The notes: generated from the letters alone by a model not told the origin. Shown: positions 1 through 12,242, numbered from the stretch's first letter. The stretch: 64,000 bases of DNA from Adiantum capillus-veneris (GCA_014529385.2 CM043947.1:119796891-119860890); one strand, 5' to 3'. Translations and numbers: made by a program.

Positions 1-2182
1 GGAGGGAGGAAAGAGGATCTCTTTTCTCACCTATGATGGAACCTTTGGTGCTACCAACAAAGTGTTGGACTTCAGCCAACAATTTGATGCGGCCTTTGGA
101 GATGAGGTCATCACAAAGTCCTCCAAGCTACACCATGTAGCTATGCACTTCCAAAAATCAGCTTGTCAATGGTGGGCTAGCCTTTGTGGTAATGGTGAAG
201 CCCCAAAAACATGGAAAACTCTACGAGTTTCCATCATGAAGCAATTTCTTGCAAGAAATGCAAAGGACAAAGTGCTTCCCAAATGGGACATCTTGAAGCT
301 TCTCTCTCATGAGTCTATCCACAAGTACGCGACAAGTTTTGGGATTTACATCTCAAGGTTACTATCTTTCAAAAGATAGACTTTGCCAACCAAAGGTAGC
401 AATTATGTGCGGGATTACCTGAAGAGATGTACGAATACATCAATTCTCAATGGCCTGTTTGTATCAGCGAAGTAATCCATCACACAATGGTTGGTTCACA
501 CATCAGTTTCCATCAAGGGGCTAGACGGAATGTCAAGCCCATGAAAACAAAAGACAAAAATGATGCAAAGGGGAAAACTAATGCTCAAAATTCTTCCCAA
601 GGCAATTCCAACAACAACAACAACAATCGGTCCAAGGAGAAGAGAGTTTACAAAGGCAAAAAAAAACTCTCTCCTGAAGAGCTTGAATCTTTTTGCAAGG
701 ACCATAAGTGTCTCAAGTGTGGGTATCAAGGACATGTCTATCGTTCTTGCCCCAAAAAGAATGCTCGCACTGAGATTCCTAGGGCTTCCACAATCGAAGC
801 TCCAAAAGAGGATGCTCATTGCAAAGCATCATCACTTTCCTATGCTTTGGGAAAGGTAAGAGAACATGATGCCTTCATCTTGTTTGACATTGGCTCTACT
901 CACAATTTCATATCCATGGGATTAGACACCAAGTTGGGCATTCAAGATTTTGAGATGGGAGATATGGTAACGGTTGACACAGCTTTCAAGGGACAACAAG
1001 CCTCCGTTACTCCCTCGATTGGGAAGCTGAGGTTTCATGTCCAAATCTATGTCGTCAAAGAAGACTTCTTTATCTCTCCTCTCCAACATGAGGATGCTAC
1101 CCTAGGGGCACCATGGTTTGATCGCATGGTTGCCAATATGAATTTCCCTGAAAGGAGAATCTATTTCACCTACAGGGGAAAGAACATGTATATAGATGCT
1201 AGTGATCATGGTCGCACTATTCCACTTGTAAATCCTCTTGCTTTTGATAAGTCAATGAAGAGCTCAGTTTTTGCGTATATGATTTTTGTCAAAGATTCTC
1301 TAAAAGATCCTAATGCTTCATCAAATGTAAATGGTAGGAAACAAGGAGATTTAGACTTGTCTAATTTTTTAAAAGGATTCCAAGTTGTGTTCATCGATGA
1401 TATCCCTATGGGCTTACCTCCAAAACAAGGGGATGTTGACCATCACATTGAGCTCCTTCCAGGAAGCTCACCACCTAACAAGCCTCCTTATCAAGTCTCA
1501 CAAGATCAAGAAGAGGAGATCATGAGGCAAGTACAGGAATTGGTAGACAAAGTGATGGTGAGGCCTATTTCCTCTCCCTTTTGTTCTCCAATCCTTTTAG
1601 TGCAAAAGAAAGATGGTGCATACCATATGTGTGTGGACTATCGAGCACTAAACCAAACCACTATCAAAAATAGATTTACCATGCCTTGGATAGAAGATCT
1701 GTTTAATAAGCTACAAGGCTCTACCTACTTCACTAGGATTGACCTTAAAAGTGGCTATCATCAAATAAGGATAGTGGATGAAGATATCCTAAAGACCCCA
1801 TTTTGCACAACGTTTGGTCTTTATGAATATCTAGTCATCCTTTTGAATTGACTAATGCACCAACTACGTTCAATTGTCTAATAAAGAAAATTTTTAGATC
1901 GTATCATAAATTCACTAAAGTGTTCTTTGATGATATCATCATCTACTCCAAGTCTTTGAAGGAACATAAGCAACATCTCCAAGTGATTTTTTAAGCATTG
2001 AGAGAGAATAAGATTTTTCTCAACCAAAAGAAAAGCAAATTTTTCCTTCAAGAGATTCAATACCAAGGTCATATTATCTCTCAAGATGGTATCCGTATGG
2101 ATCCATCAAAGTCGGAGGTAATAAAATCATAGCGTAATCCAAGGAATCTACATGAGCTAAGAAGCTTTATTGGTATGTGCTT
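1..2182 (+). pseudogene. G1 part 1: gypsy gag-protease-RT remains
   Basis: This is the first visible part of a Ty3/gypsy polyprotein; the 5' LTR and start of gag lie outside the window. In order I see a capsid-like gag region (62-379, continuing after a frame break), an Asn-rich linker, a CCHC zinc knuckle at 709-750 (C-x2-C-x4-H-x4-C), a retropepsin motif FDIGSTHNFIS near 886 (Thr of the usual DTGS replaced by Ile), and a reverse transcriptase with [13 protein letters not shown] near 1735. The long frame 427-1851 stops inside RT. The rest of RT, including [10 protein letters not shown] near 1922, follows in broken frames. It is cut at 2182 by element M and resumes at 28095. The same order is seen in G2 and G3. 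It is certainly a degenerate gypsy pol; the chromovirus placement comes from G2. Confidence 0.9.
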
Positions 2183-3106
2183 TGTTGGGGGTCCCATCGT
2201 TGCATAGCTCCAATGACCAACAAAATTATCAATCCAAAGGGATGAGCTACCCGGCTTGGGCATGGAAACACTCACACGGTTAGTGAGCTAATCATGGTGG
2301 CAACACAAATGGTTAACTCTATGATGTGAGATTCTTGGCCTATAGAGGATCTAAGCCACAATAAAGGGCAAACTCCACATCCACTTATCTTCACCTCTAA
2401 TCAACCCAATCACACACACTAGCAATTGCAAGACGCACACAACACTAATCCTATCATGCAACACACTAGTCGCAAGCACACACATAGATCTATCGAGCAC
2501 CACACTACAATCAAACCTATATGCACACACACACAAGAGAGGGAAATCACACAAGATTAGAGAGGGATTAACCACTAATTAGTTAAGATCTAGTTAATCT
2601 AAGCATCATAGGCAATCATAAGAAGCATGAGAGAGGCATACTGAAAGAGAATGAATCATTGATTAGTGTTAATCAAGTCTCATGAGCAAGGATAAGCTCA
2701 AGGACTCCATAGCCACACACCTCAAGAGCTCTCATCAAAGAGTGTTCTCAACAAATGAGCTTGAGAACCCTAATTTCTTTTACACTGCACCTTGTGTACC
2801 TAGGGTCAAAATATGCAATGTTTGTATGCCCAAGGCCTTTAGGGCTCCACCACTTACTGAATCTGAAACCTAGGCACAGTAACTGACCTATTCTTTACAA
2901 CTTGGAACTCCGATTGAGCCCATAACACATTAAGACATTACAATGGCTTGAAATAAATTGGGAATTTACAACACATGACCATTTTAAGAAAATGTGAAAA
3001 ATGTGTGACTCCAGGGTTTACTGCTCCTTCACTTTGATCTTTGATGTGCATTCGTACGTCTTTGGTCTTTAGAAGCTTCTGTTATCTGACATTGACTCAG
3101 TTAATA
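2183..3106 (-). repeat. M LTR, full-length copy at the 3' end
   Basis: On the plus strand it runs from TGTTGGGGGTCC to GACTCAGTTAATA. It matches the M 5' LTR at 27251-28094 throughout, with small indels. The final TTAATA is a mutated TTAACA. It abuts a second, 5'-truncated copy. Confidence 0.85.
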
Positions 3107-3111
3107 TCCCC

Positions 3112-3973
3112 TGCATAGCTCCAATGACCAACAAAATTATCAATCCGGAGGGATGAGCTACCCGGCTAGGGCATGGAAACACTCACACAGTTAGTGAGCT
3201 AATCATGGTGACAACACAAATGGTTAACTCTATAGGTGATATTATCGGCCTATGGAGGAGCTAAGCCACAATGAAGGGCAATATCCACATCCACTTCTCT
3301 TCACCTCTAATCAACCCAATCACACCAACTAATGATTGCAAGATGCACACAACACTAATCTTATCATCCAATACACTAATTGCAAGCACACACACATAGA
3401 TCTATTGAGAACCACACTCAAATCAAACCTACATGAATACGCAAGCAAGAGAGGTTAATCACACAAGATTAGAGAGGGATTAACCACTAATTAGTTAAAA
3501 TCTAGTTAATCTAAGCATCATAGGCAATCATAAGAAGCAGGAGAGAGGCATAGTGAAAGAGAATGAATCATTGATTAGTGTTAATCAAGTCTCATGAGCA
3601 AGGAGAAGCTCAAGGACTCCATAGCCACACACCTCAAGAGCTCTCATTACACTGCACCTTATATACCTAGGGTCAAAATATGCAATGTTTGGATGCCCAA
3701 TGCCTTTAGGGCTCCACCACTTACTGAATCTGAAACCTAGGCACAATAACTAACCTATTATTTACAACTTGGAATTCCCATTGAGCACGTAACACATTAA
3801 TTTATTACAATGGATTGAAATAAATCGGGAATTTACAATACGTGAGCATTTTGAGAAAATGTGAAAAATGTGTAACTCCAATATTTACTATTTCTTTACT
3901 TTGATATTTAATGTGCATTCATACGTCTTTGGTCTTTAGCAGCTTTTGTTAAATGACGTTGACTCAGTTAACA
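3112..3973 (-). repeat. M LTR, partial second copy
   Basis: It starts at GCATAGCTCCAATGACC, lacking the TGTTGGGGGTC end of the other copies, and ends at GACTCAGTTAACA. Only TCCCC separates it from the full copy to its left. That short run may be a leftover polypurine tract, which would fit a strand-transfer or recombination error at the 3' end of M. Confidence 0.8.
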
Positions 3974-3992
3974 TTCCCCCCTTTCGATTTTA
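3974..3992 (-). other. M polypurine tract
   Basis: On the minus strand AAAATCGAAAGGGGGGAA lies directly before the LTR start TGTTAACTGAG. This is the normal position and composition for the plus-strand priming site of an LTR retrotransposon, and it fixes the direction of M. Confidence 0.8.
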
Positions 3993-5198
3993 GTGCCCGT
4001 CCTTGGGTACTGTTGAGAAGTGTCCGTGGAGGCTGTCGAAGGTGTTTGATTGGTTGTTGATGAGCCGATTGTCTTCATTTTTCCTTGAATATGTTGATGA
4101 GGTTAAATTTGCTGCAGCATCTTCATTGGTCCGAATAGTCTAATTTGAGAGATGATGTTGCATTTGTCCATTGTAATAGCATAATGAGGAGGCTTTTGTT
4201 TATTTATGAAAAGTATGTACAAGGGAAGTAGAATGATGAGGTTCTAAATTAGGGTCTAATACCTGGATCACCAAAGGGAAAAAACCCAGTGGAAAAAAAG
4301 TACCTTTGGGATAAGCGCATTATTGGAGTACTTATTAGCATGGGAAATGTTAATAAAGTACTCAAGGAATTATTTGTTGATAGATATGTAATTAAAAGGC
4401 AGCAAATATGAGAGGGTATCATGATGGAACATTGGTTTTCCTGTTGTAGTCCACTCAAGGTGCATAGGTGGAAGCAAAAAAGAGTGTCTAATGGATATGT
4501 CTCATGATGGGACATCCTATTTATGCATACACAAAAATGCATGGAAAACAATATGATGTGCAAGAAAGATTTTGAGGGGTAATTCAGAAAGACGGTGTAC
4601 TTTAAAAGCATATGTCATGGCTTTGCAAGCTGGCACCCCTCTAAGAATGGTTTTTGTTGTTGAGGATAAGTGCTCTCATCTTACTGTGCATTATGCATGA
4701 GTGTTGGACTCTACGATGCTCCACCATTTGTAAGTTAATAGACTTTGACTGTTATGCTCATCTCGTCCAGCATGAGCAACACAAATTTTAGATAGGCTCA
4801 ACTCTTCTAGCTTGAGCGTATGCCTAATAACTACGACTCTTAGCACAGAATTTCATATGACTTGAAGCTTTGGGGCTAATGCTTTGCTCATTTTGTGGCT
4901 CAGCAGCCCGACTCTAACTATGTCAAAGAGTTTTTTTACACCTTGGCGACTTGACTTTTTACATTCCTGTGCTTATTACAAACATTTCTTCAGGTAAAAG
5001 TAAGCTTGAATCCTCAGAAATAGGATTAGTCAAGGACCAAGTTGGCATTGAAGGTTTCTTTTGCCATACCTGTTTTATCATCTTTGAATCTCCATTCGTG
5101 TTGGTTGGGTTGTCCTTCTTTGTCTTTGAAGACTCCATTATCTGTTCGATTTTCCAATTAGGCCTGTTGGTAGAAGTCTTTGATTTTGTTGTAGGCCT
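3993..5198 (-). other. M 3' non-coding region
   Basis: About 1.2 kb lies between the last M coding trace and its polypurine tract. Short open frames occur on both strands, but none has a recognisable domain or a match elsewhere in the window. Confidence 0.5.
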
Positions 5199-5761
5199 CT
5201 ATTGACTGTCGGCAGCTAGCATTTGACTAGGATCATTGGAAAACTTAGGAATCCAAATCTCTTGATGACCTTTGTATCTCCTTTGTTGAATTTGTTGAGT
5301 TGTAGGTCTTGTTGAGCTCTTGATATTTTCATGCAGGTTTGGTGTATTTGCAGATGGCTTGTGGTTGACTGGTAGCCAAATCTTTGTATAACTTGTAGAA
5401 TCCTTGTCCAAGAGGAACATTCTTTGAGATCCATCTTTGTTATGTATCTTCTTGAGAGTTGTGGTTGACTTTATCATCTTTCGATGTTGTTCTGTTGTAT
5501 ACCTGCTTCTTAGGTATCCTAGGATATTGTCGAGGTTGATACCTCGTGGGCCTTATTTCATGGGAGGGACTTGATTTCACTTCCTATGCCCTAACCTGAG
5601 GTTTTGGAACCCATATGTGTCTGTTACCTCCATAGTACTCTTGTTGTTTTAAGCTCCATTGTGATGCTATCCATCCCATCTATCTGTCTTTCTATGTTGG
5701 TTTCCCGTCCTCAATCCAAACCAGATCATTGACTTTGAGTAAACTGCTCGAAACAAACACT
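5199..5761 (-). pseudogene. M coding fragment beyond C1 insertion
   Basis: A minus-strand frame at 5199-5477 encodes about 92 residues rich in Ser, Thr, Lys, Gln and Asn, ending near MLAADSQ. No domain is recognised. It lies on the same strand as, and downstream of, the M gag/protease remains at 12243-15381, from which it is separated by copia C1. I read it as the C-terminal end of the M polyprotein, but this is positional inference. Confidence 0.4.
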
Positions 5762-5987
5762 TGTTACCATATGCATGTGGTAGTGATGTGTGTGAACACA
5801 CTAGGACCGTTGAGGCATTTTTCCCTCTTTAGGAGGTTTTTTCCCCTGAGAATTGTATATACGCCCATCACTCTAGGGCTATCTGTCTTTCCATTGCATA
5901 CTAAGTAACACACTCTCTATTGTGTGCCTTGAGCTTCCTTCATCTTCTCCAAGCTGTGTGCATTTCGCTGCAACTCTAATTCCAACA
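5762..5987 (+). repeat. C1 5' LTR
   Basis: It begins TGTTACCATATGC and ends TAATTCCAACA, followed by the primer site. It matches the 3' LTR at 12011-12237 and, reversed, the C2 LTRs. It should carry the promoter and polyadenylation signals of the element. Confidence 0.92.
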
Positions 5988-6004
5988 ATTGGTATCAGAG
6001 CAGG
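5988..6004 (+). promoter_or_regulatory. C1 primer-binding site (tRNA-iMet type)
   Basis: ATTGGTATCAGAGCAGG directly follows the LTR. TGGTATCAGAGC is the standard plant copia site complementary to the 3' end of initiator tRNA-Met. Confidence 0.9.
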
Positions 6005-6350
6005 TTGCGTCCTCCCGAGCTTAGTTGCTAGCTGCTCCAACACATGCCTGCTCACTTTCTCCGATTTCAGTGAGCTTTGGCAAGCGTTCACAGGTCAAAA
6101 AAAAATTTGGGAGACCTTGTAGAGCTCAATCTACTCAGATTTCTAATTCGGGCTCATTTCGGCCTCCGTTTCCACTACATGCAATGACTACACAAGCTAT
6201 TTTGTCATTTTGTGCAAAAATTTTGTCAGTGCCGTTTTCTGCATAGCAGGTGCCTCATAGGCTTCTACGGTTTGTGCTATATAGCACGTGTTGTTCCCAC
6301 TTCATTTCTCCTATTTTTGGACAGTTTTCACATTAGGTGCAGCATTTACC

Positions 6351-7316
6351 ATGGTTGACAACAACACAGATGTGTTCAAGATGTTTGTTGTTGAGGACAG
6401 GTTGGACGGGGACAACTACCCTATGTGGGCTTATATGATGCAACATGTTCTTGTGTCAAAGGGCGTGTGGAATATTGTGCATGGCATTGATGTAGGTCCT
6501 GGTTCTGAAGATTTAGGCAATGTTGAGGATGTTGTAGGTCTTGCTGCAAGTATTGATGCTATTAGAGTTGTTTTGCCTATGGTAGAACAAGCTTGTTGAG
6601 ATGTAAAGGATGCGCAGGCTCATGTATTGATTGCATTCTCTGTGAAGCACACCATCGTTCCTCACATTCGTTCAACAAAATCTGCAAAACAGGCTTGGGA
6701 TATTCTAGCAGGTCTTTATGCAAGCCGCAATGAGGCTAAAATTGCTTTGCTACATAAAGAGCTGGAGTCAAATATTATGCATGAGGAAGATGATATGGAA
6801 ACTTTCCTTGCTGGTGTCAAGGATATCAATGAGCAAATTATTTCTGCAGGTGAAGTCATTTCAGACAGTTCCCTTGTGTAGACTGTTCTTGATGCCTTAC
6901 CAGAATCTTCTTACCAGACTTTTGCTAGTACTTGGAGACTGATGACCCAAGGAAATCCTGAAGTTGTCAAGTTTGATGCATTATGCACATTGCTGTTCCA
7001 AGAGTCACTTTCCAGAAAAAACAAAACTACGCAGCATGCAACTGAACAGGATTTTATTGCTTCTCAAAGAAAGGGTGGTAACAGCAATGCGGCCACTTCT
7101 TATGGTTCTGCTGCGAGTGGAAAAAATTCTGTTCCTAATGCTTCTGCAGGCAGAAATTCATCTAAAAATTCTAGTGATAAGGGCAAAAAGAAGATGCGCT
7201 ACCATTATTGTAAAGCTAATGATCACTTGATCAAGTCCTGTCCTAAGTTGAAGGCCAAAGAGGCTAAGAAGAAAGAGGGTGGTTCCACTGCAAATGCTGG
7301 TTCCAAAAAAATGTAG
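6351..7316 (+). pseudogene. C1 gag (UBN2-like) with three frame interruptions
   Basis: The start is taken at ATG 6351, because MVDNNTDVFKMF aligns with the C2 gag start. The region has the copia gag layout: an N-terminal part with DGDNYPMWAYMMQ, then a UBN2-type helical region (AKQAWDILAGLYA), then a basic Ser/Asn-rich tail with HYCKANDHLIKSC, a knuckle lacking the usual first Cys. A TGA at 6597 replaces the Trp codon seen in C2. A TAG at 6879 follows SDSSLV and is present at the same place in C2. A third stop, at 7314, comes just before the protease part. Gag would form the particle shell. As it stands it cannot be translated in one piece. Confidence 0.88.
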
Positions 7317-7333
7317 CCATTGTTGAGTCTTCT

Positions 7334-8338
7334 ATGAAAGGAGACTGTGTTGCTGATGTTGATGCAGAATGCGCTTTTAGCGCAGCGTGCACCTACAATA
7401 CTGTTGTCCACGATGCATGCTTTTTAGTTGCTGTAGATTCACATGTGTGGTATTTCGACAATGGTGCTACAAAGCACATTACCTCACATCGTGAATTTTT
7501 TACCTCTCTCGAGTATGTTCATCATGGGAACTCAGTCACTTGTGCCAACAATGCCTCTTATCTTGTTCAGGGAGTTGGAAAGATTGTGCTTAGTGCTGCA
7601 AATGGCAGTTCTTTCACACTTGTTGATGCACTTTATGTACCTGGGATCAAGAATAATCTCTTGTCTGTATCCACACTTGCTAAACTTGGACTTGTAGTCA
7701 AATTTGTGGATGACAGATGTATAGTTTATGATCTCAGTTTTGGTGATGAAATTGTTGCATTTGGCCTTTTGTGCCATGGGCTGTATAAGCTCACTTTGTA
7801 TGACAAGAGTGGAAAATTTTTTGCAAATGTTGTTGCAGATTCAAGGGCTATTTCAGATGCCAAACTTTGGCATGCATGTTTTGGTCATCTAAATTTTGCC
7901 AATTTGCTGCGTTTGCAGAAATCTGATATGGTTGCTTCTCTGTCGCCTCTTGAAGCACCTGTCAAACATGTTTGTGAAGGTTGTATTTTGGGTAAGATGC
8001 AGCATTCTAAGTTTCCAAAGGAGGGTTCAATTCGGGCCACATGCAAATTACAGCTTGTGCATAGTGATGTTTGTGGGCCCATGCAAACTCTGTCCTTGGG
8101 CAATTACCTTTACTTCGTGACTTTCATTGATGATTACTCCAGGCACGCATGGGTATTTCCGCTTAAAGCGAAGTCCAAGGTTTTTATGTGCTTCAAACAC
8201 TCTCTGGCTATGGCTGAAAATGTCTCGAAATGTACTATGGGCACACTCCGTTCCGATCGAGGGGGGGAGTATATGTCTCATGAATTTAATGCATTTCTGG
8301 CTAGTCGTGGGATAAAACACCAATGTATAATGCCTTAT
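7334..8338 (+). pseudogene. C1 pol part 1: protease and integrase
   Basis: One open frame. The retropepsin motif reads FDNGATKHITS (C2 has the intact DSGAT form), followed by the GAG-pre-integrase finger region (HACFGHLN ... CEGCILGKMQHSKF) and the integrase core start (HSDVCGPM, FIDDYSRHAWVFP, LRSDRGGEYMS, with the expected Asp residues). The frame is cut at TTAT 8335-8338 by T1 and resumes after 9648. Confidence 0.92.
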
Positions 8339-9648
8339 CACTAGAATGGTAACCTAACAGGACATAAAAGTGTCCTAGGAAGGTTTTGGAAAAAGAAATT
8401 TAAAACCATAGTAGATCCACTCATTTTGAAAAATCCTTCCATGAGCTTATAGTTCAAGAACTACTACATATGGAAAAAGTGAGAAACTTCTAAGTTTTCT
8501 CATCCCTTGGTCACTACCGACCTCCAAAGTTGATGGACCAGTGCATTTTGCCCAAAACAGCAATTCCTTATAGTTGATTGCATATAAATAAGAGTGGGGA
8601 TTTTTGTAGGACATGAGATAAAATGCCCCATTAACTTCAATGGGTTGGTGATCAAAACATATGGTTGCTTTTACCTCACTAAGTTTTTTTTGGGCGAAAA
8701 AAATAGGTACAAAAAAGTTGCATTTTTTCCATTCTACGGACCTATCATCAAAGTTTCTATAGTCACGCTCAATACAGATACTATATATATGTTTTCTTAG
8801 TTCCCTTTGGGCCTTTGGATTCAAAAGGAGCCATGGAGCATGTCAAAAGTATAATGGATCTCTTACTAAGTGGAACCTTAGGGTCAATGATAAAGTGCTA
8901 AATATAGCAAACATGAAAAAACTCGTTTAGCATTATGACCTCTAGAAACCCATAGAAACCACTCAATATCTAGCCAAGTTTCTAGTCTATGATTAGATAT
9001 GGTTACTACCTACAAATTACACACAATTGGACTAAGAAACTAGCAATATTGAGAAAGTTATACTTGCTACTCTAAAATGTATTGTATTCTTCAGTAATCA
9101 AAAAACTCAACCATCATCATATACTATGCTATATAGCATATTAGGTACCCCAAAACTCAAGGAAGATTAGTTTATGTTATACATTACACTTACACAATCA
9201 AAATTGAATTTGGATATTAAGAAAGACACCAAAAAACAAGATTATGCAATTCTTGTAAGTTCGTCATAACTTTCAATTTTAACACTTAGCTCTCTCTACA
9301 AGCATAAAAACATGTTGAGAACTATGAATGCCTAACCACTAGCCATCTAAACCTCACAAACATGAAGTTTAGAGTGGTATAATTACCAAAAAATTAAAAA
9401 AAAACCAAAAACAGGACCCGTTTTTTCACACAGTTTAGGTTCAAAAATGTTGTGCAAGAGTAAGATCAATGGTGAGATGGATACTCCAAAAAAATTGTCA
9501 AGTTGTTTTCAGCTCATAAGGCAGCTTTGTGGATATATAGCACCTAGAAATTCATTTTCATACTCTTCAAATAATTCAAGCAAAATGGTCACTTAACAGG
9601 ACACAAAAGTGTCCAAGGACATAAAAGTGTCCTGTTACCATTCTAGAG
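8339..9648 (+). mobile_element. T1: 1.3 kb non-autonomous TIR element
   Basis: It is flanked by TTAT on both sides (8335-8338 and 9649-9652), and the copia integrase continues across it. The left end is CACTAGAATGGTAAC. The right end, reversed, is CTCTAGAATGGTAAC. Next to the ends are imperfect hairpins of the form GGACATAAAAGTGTCC, one at the left and two in tandem at the right. T2 (43945-45283) is a second copy with the same arrangement. No transposase is present; a 68-codon frame at 8594-8800 has a counterpart in T2 but no known domain. The strand is arbitrary. Confidence 0.85.
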
Positions 9649-9652
9649 TTAT

Positions 9653-11935
9653 ACACCTCAGCAAAATGGTGTTGCTGAGAGGAAAAACAGGTCGCTGATG
9701 GAAATGGCACGATGTATGGTCAAAAGTCAAGCTTTACCGCATTCTTTTTGGCTTGAGGCCATCATCTGTGACACTTATACTTAACAGGTGTCCTATGAAA
9801 GCTTTGTAGTACATTACTCCATATGAAGCATGGCATCGTAGAAAGCCTCCTATTGAGCACATGCGTGTTTTTGGCTGTTTGGCATATGCTTTGGTGCCAC
9901 AAACATAGCGCAAAAAATTGGATGATAAGGCTGTCAGATGTATTTTTGTTGGTTATAGTGTTGAAAGCAAAGGTTACAGGTTATATCATCCGCAAACACA
10001 ATGTATTCTGGTTTCACGGGTTGTAGTGTTTGTGGAAGATTCTGTTAAGCCCTTGCTGTCATGTACTAGAGACAGTAATGTAAGCTCACAGGACATTTAT
10101 GACACTTTGTTGCCTCTTTTCAGTGGTGGAAATACGAATGTAATTTCCAATGAGGCAAATGTACAGCCTATGGGGGTTTCTAAAAATGTTACAAATGAGC
10201 TTATTACTAATGCAAATGTACATGATGTACTTGATGAGGAAAGGGCTGAAAATGAGCAGGCTAGAGGTATGCCAAAATGGCTGGTGGACACTTTGTGTGA
10301 TAGTAAATTGGATGCACCTTTGTCTAGTCGTACTCGTTCAGGCTCTTGCCATGCATCTTATGCATCACATTGTTATGCTTTGGCTGTGTCTAACTTACAT
10401 GATGTTGAGGAGCCTCTATCTTTTGATGAAGCACAGAATTCAAAAAATTGGATAGCTGCCATGCAATCAGAATATGATGCACTTATAGAAAATGACACAT
10501 GGACTTTATGTGATTTTCCTCATGGAAAAAAGGCCATTGGTACGAAGTGGGTTTACAAGTTGAAACGCAAGCCGGATGGTGAGATCGATCGCCATAAGGC
10601 TCGACTTGTTGCAAAGGGTTATGCACAGCAAAAAGGAATCAATTATGAAGAGACTTTTGCTCCCACTTTTCGTATGACTAATGTGCATTGGCATCTCATT
10701 CTGGTTGGGATTTACATCGATTAGACATTGTTACTGCTTTCTTGAATGGTGACATCTTTGAGGAAGTTTATGTAACGCAGCCTCGCGGTTTTGTCATTAA
10801 AGGACAAGAGGACAAAGTGTGAAGATGTAAGAAGGCTTTGTATGGGTTGAAGCAATCTCCTAGTGCTTGGTATGAGAAAGCTGACACTCATTTGGTTAAA
10901 CGAGGCTTTCGTAACAGTCTAACAGAAAGCACATTGTATGTAAAGCATGAAGGTGATGTACTTCTCATTGTGGTTCTTTATAACGATGATTTGCTGATCA
11001 CTGGACCAAATGAGAGACATATTGATGAATTTAAGGCTGATTTTTATGCTACTTTCAAGATGAAAGATTTGGGGCTGTCGCATCATTACTTGGGTATACA
11101 GTTTAAGCAGTGTGATGGTGGTATTGCCTCGTGTCAGAAAAGTTACATAGAGACATTGCTATGTAAGTTTGGACTTGAGGATTGCAAACCTATTGACACT
11201 CCCATGGAAACAGGTTTGAAGTTGAGTCTACATGATGCTGGCAATCTTGTTGATGTCATTCTTTACCAAACTATTGTTGGCTGCCTCATTTATGTATGCA
11301 ACACGAGGCCAGATATTCAGTTTGCAGTCTCACAGGTCAGCAGATTTATGCATAGCCCAGGGTCTAAGCATTGGCAAGCTGTCAAGAGGATTTTCCGCTA
11401 CCTTAGTGTCACTTTATATCTTGGGTTCTTTTATCCCAAGGGGGGATCATTGCCGCCAGACTTACATGCTTTTTTGGACTCAGATCGAGCTGGTTCTTTT
11501 GAAACGCGAGTGTCCACAAGTGGTTTTTGTTTCATGCTTGGTAATTCATGTATATCATGGTTGAGCAAGAAGCAACCTAGTGTGGCCACTTCGAGTTGTG
11601 AGGCTGAGTACAGGGCAGTCTTCACAGCTACGGTTGAGTGTGTACGGCTCAAACGCCTTATGGCTAATTTGGGTGTTGGATAGAACACTGCCAACACTAT
11701 CTACACTAACAGTCAAAGCGCATTGGCAGTTGCAAGGAACCCAGTTTTTCATGATCGCACAAAGCACATTGAGGTGCATTACCACTATGTCAGGGAGAGG
11801 CTCTAAGCAGGAGAGATCAACTTGGCCTATGTGCCAACACAGGACAACCTTGCAAATCTTTTCACAAAGGCATTGTCTCGTGAGAAGCTTGAAGCTTTCC
11901 GCAAAGCTTTGGGCTTACTCCCCTTTGTGGACTGA
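9653..11935 (+). pseudogene. C1 pol part 2: integrase end, RT, RNase H
   Basis: It continues the integrase, then an intact stretch 9918-10724 covers the linker and the start of RT (NWIAAMQSEYDALIENDTW, KWVYKLKRKPDG, KARLVAKGYAQ). A stop and frame loss follow near 10722-10822. RT resumes at 10838 with LYGLKQSPSAWYEK and the catalytic box reads YNDD where YVDD is usual; C2 has YVDD. RNase H follows to 11683 with CEAEYRA. A TAG at 11681 interrupts the tail, and the reading ends near LPFVD at 11934. RT and RNase H would make the cDNA, but the element is not competent. Confidence 0.9.
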
Positions 11936-11999
11936 TCATGTCCTCACGGCATGACACTTCCCTTTACTCATGTGCCAACTCTCATTCATTGCATCACTC

Positions 12000-12010
12000 C
12001 AGGGGGGATT
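12000..12010 (+). other. C1 polypurine tract
   Basis: AGGGGGGATT immediately before the 3' LTR start TGTTACC. It is the plus-strand priming site. Confidence 0.85.
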
Positions 12011-12237
12011 TGTTACCATATACATGTGATAGTGATGTGTGTGAACACACTAGGACCACCGGGGCATTTTTTCCCTCTTTAGGAGGTTTTTCCCACCGAG
12101 AATTGTATATACGCCCATCACTCTAGGGCTATCTATCTTTCCATTGCATACTAAGTAACACACTCTCTATTGTGTGGCTTGAGCTTCCTTTGTCTTCTCC
12201 AAGTTGTGTGTGTTTCTCTGCAACCATAATTCCAACA
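12011..12237 (+). repeat. C1 3' LTR
   Basis: TGTTACCATATAC to TAATTCCAACA. Nearly identical to the 5' LTR at 5762-5987, with scattered substitutions. Confidence 0.92.
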
Positions 12238-12242
12238 ACCTT

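Larger units (their letters stand above)
5762..12237 (+). mobile_element. C1: Ty1/copia retrotransposon
   Basis: A copia element with 226-227 bp LTRs (TGTTAC...CCAACA), a tRNA-iMet primer site, gag, protease, integrase, RT and RNase H in copia order, and a polypurine tract AGGGGGGATT before the 3' LTR. The flanks ACACT (5757-5761) and ACCTT (12238-12242) are only weakly alike, so the target duplication has decayed. It is inserted in M and is itself split by T1. C2 at 30904-36519 is a close relative on the other strand. Confidence 0.92.

Noticed and set aside
2682-2873. 63-codon frame shared with 27748-27939
   Set aside because: It is shared because both are copies of the M LTR; no domain and no start context.
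8594-8800. A conserved small protein in T1 and T2 (44175-44405)
   Set aside because: The two frames align, but amino-acid changes look as frequent as silent ones, so there is no sign of selection; kept only as a note under T1.
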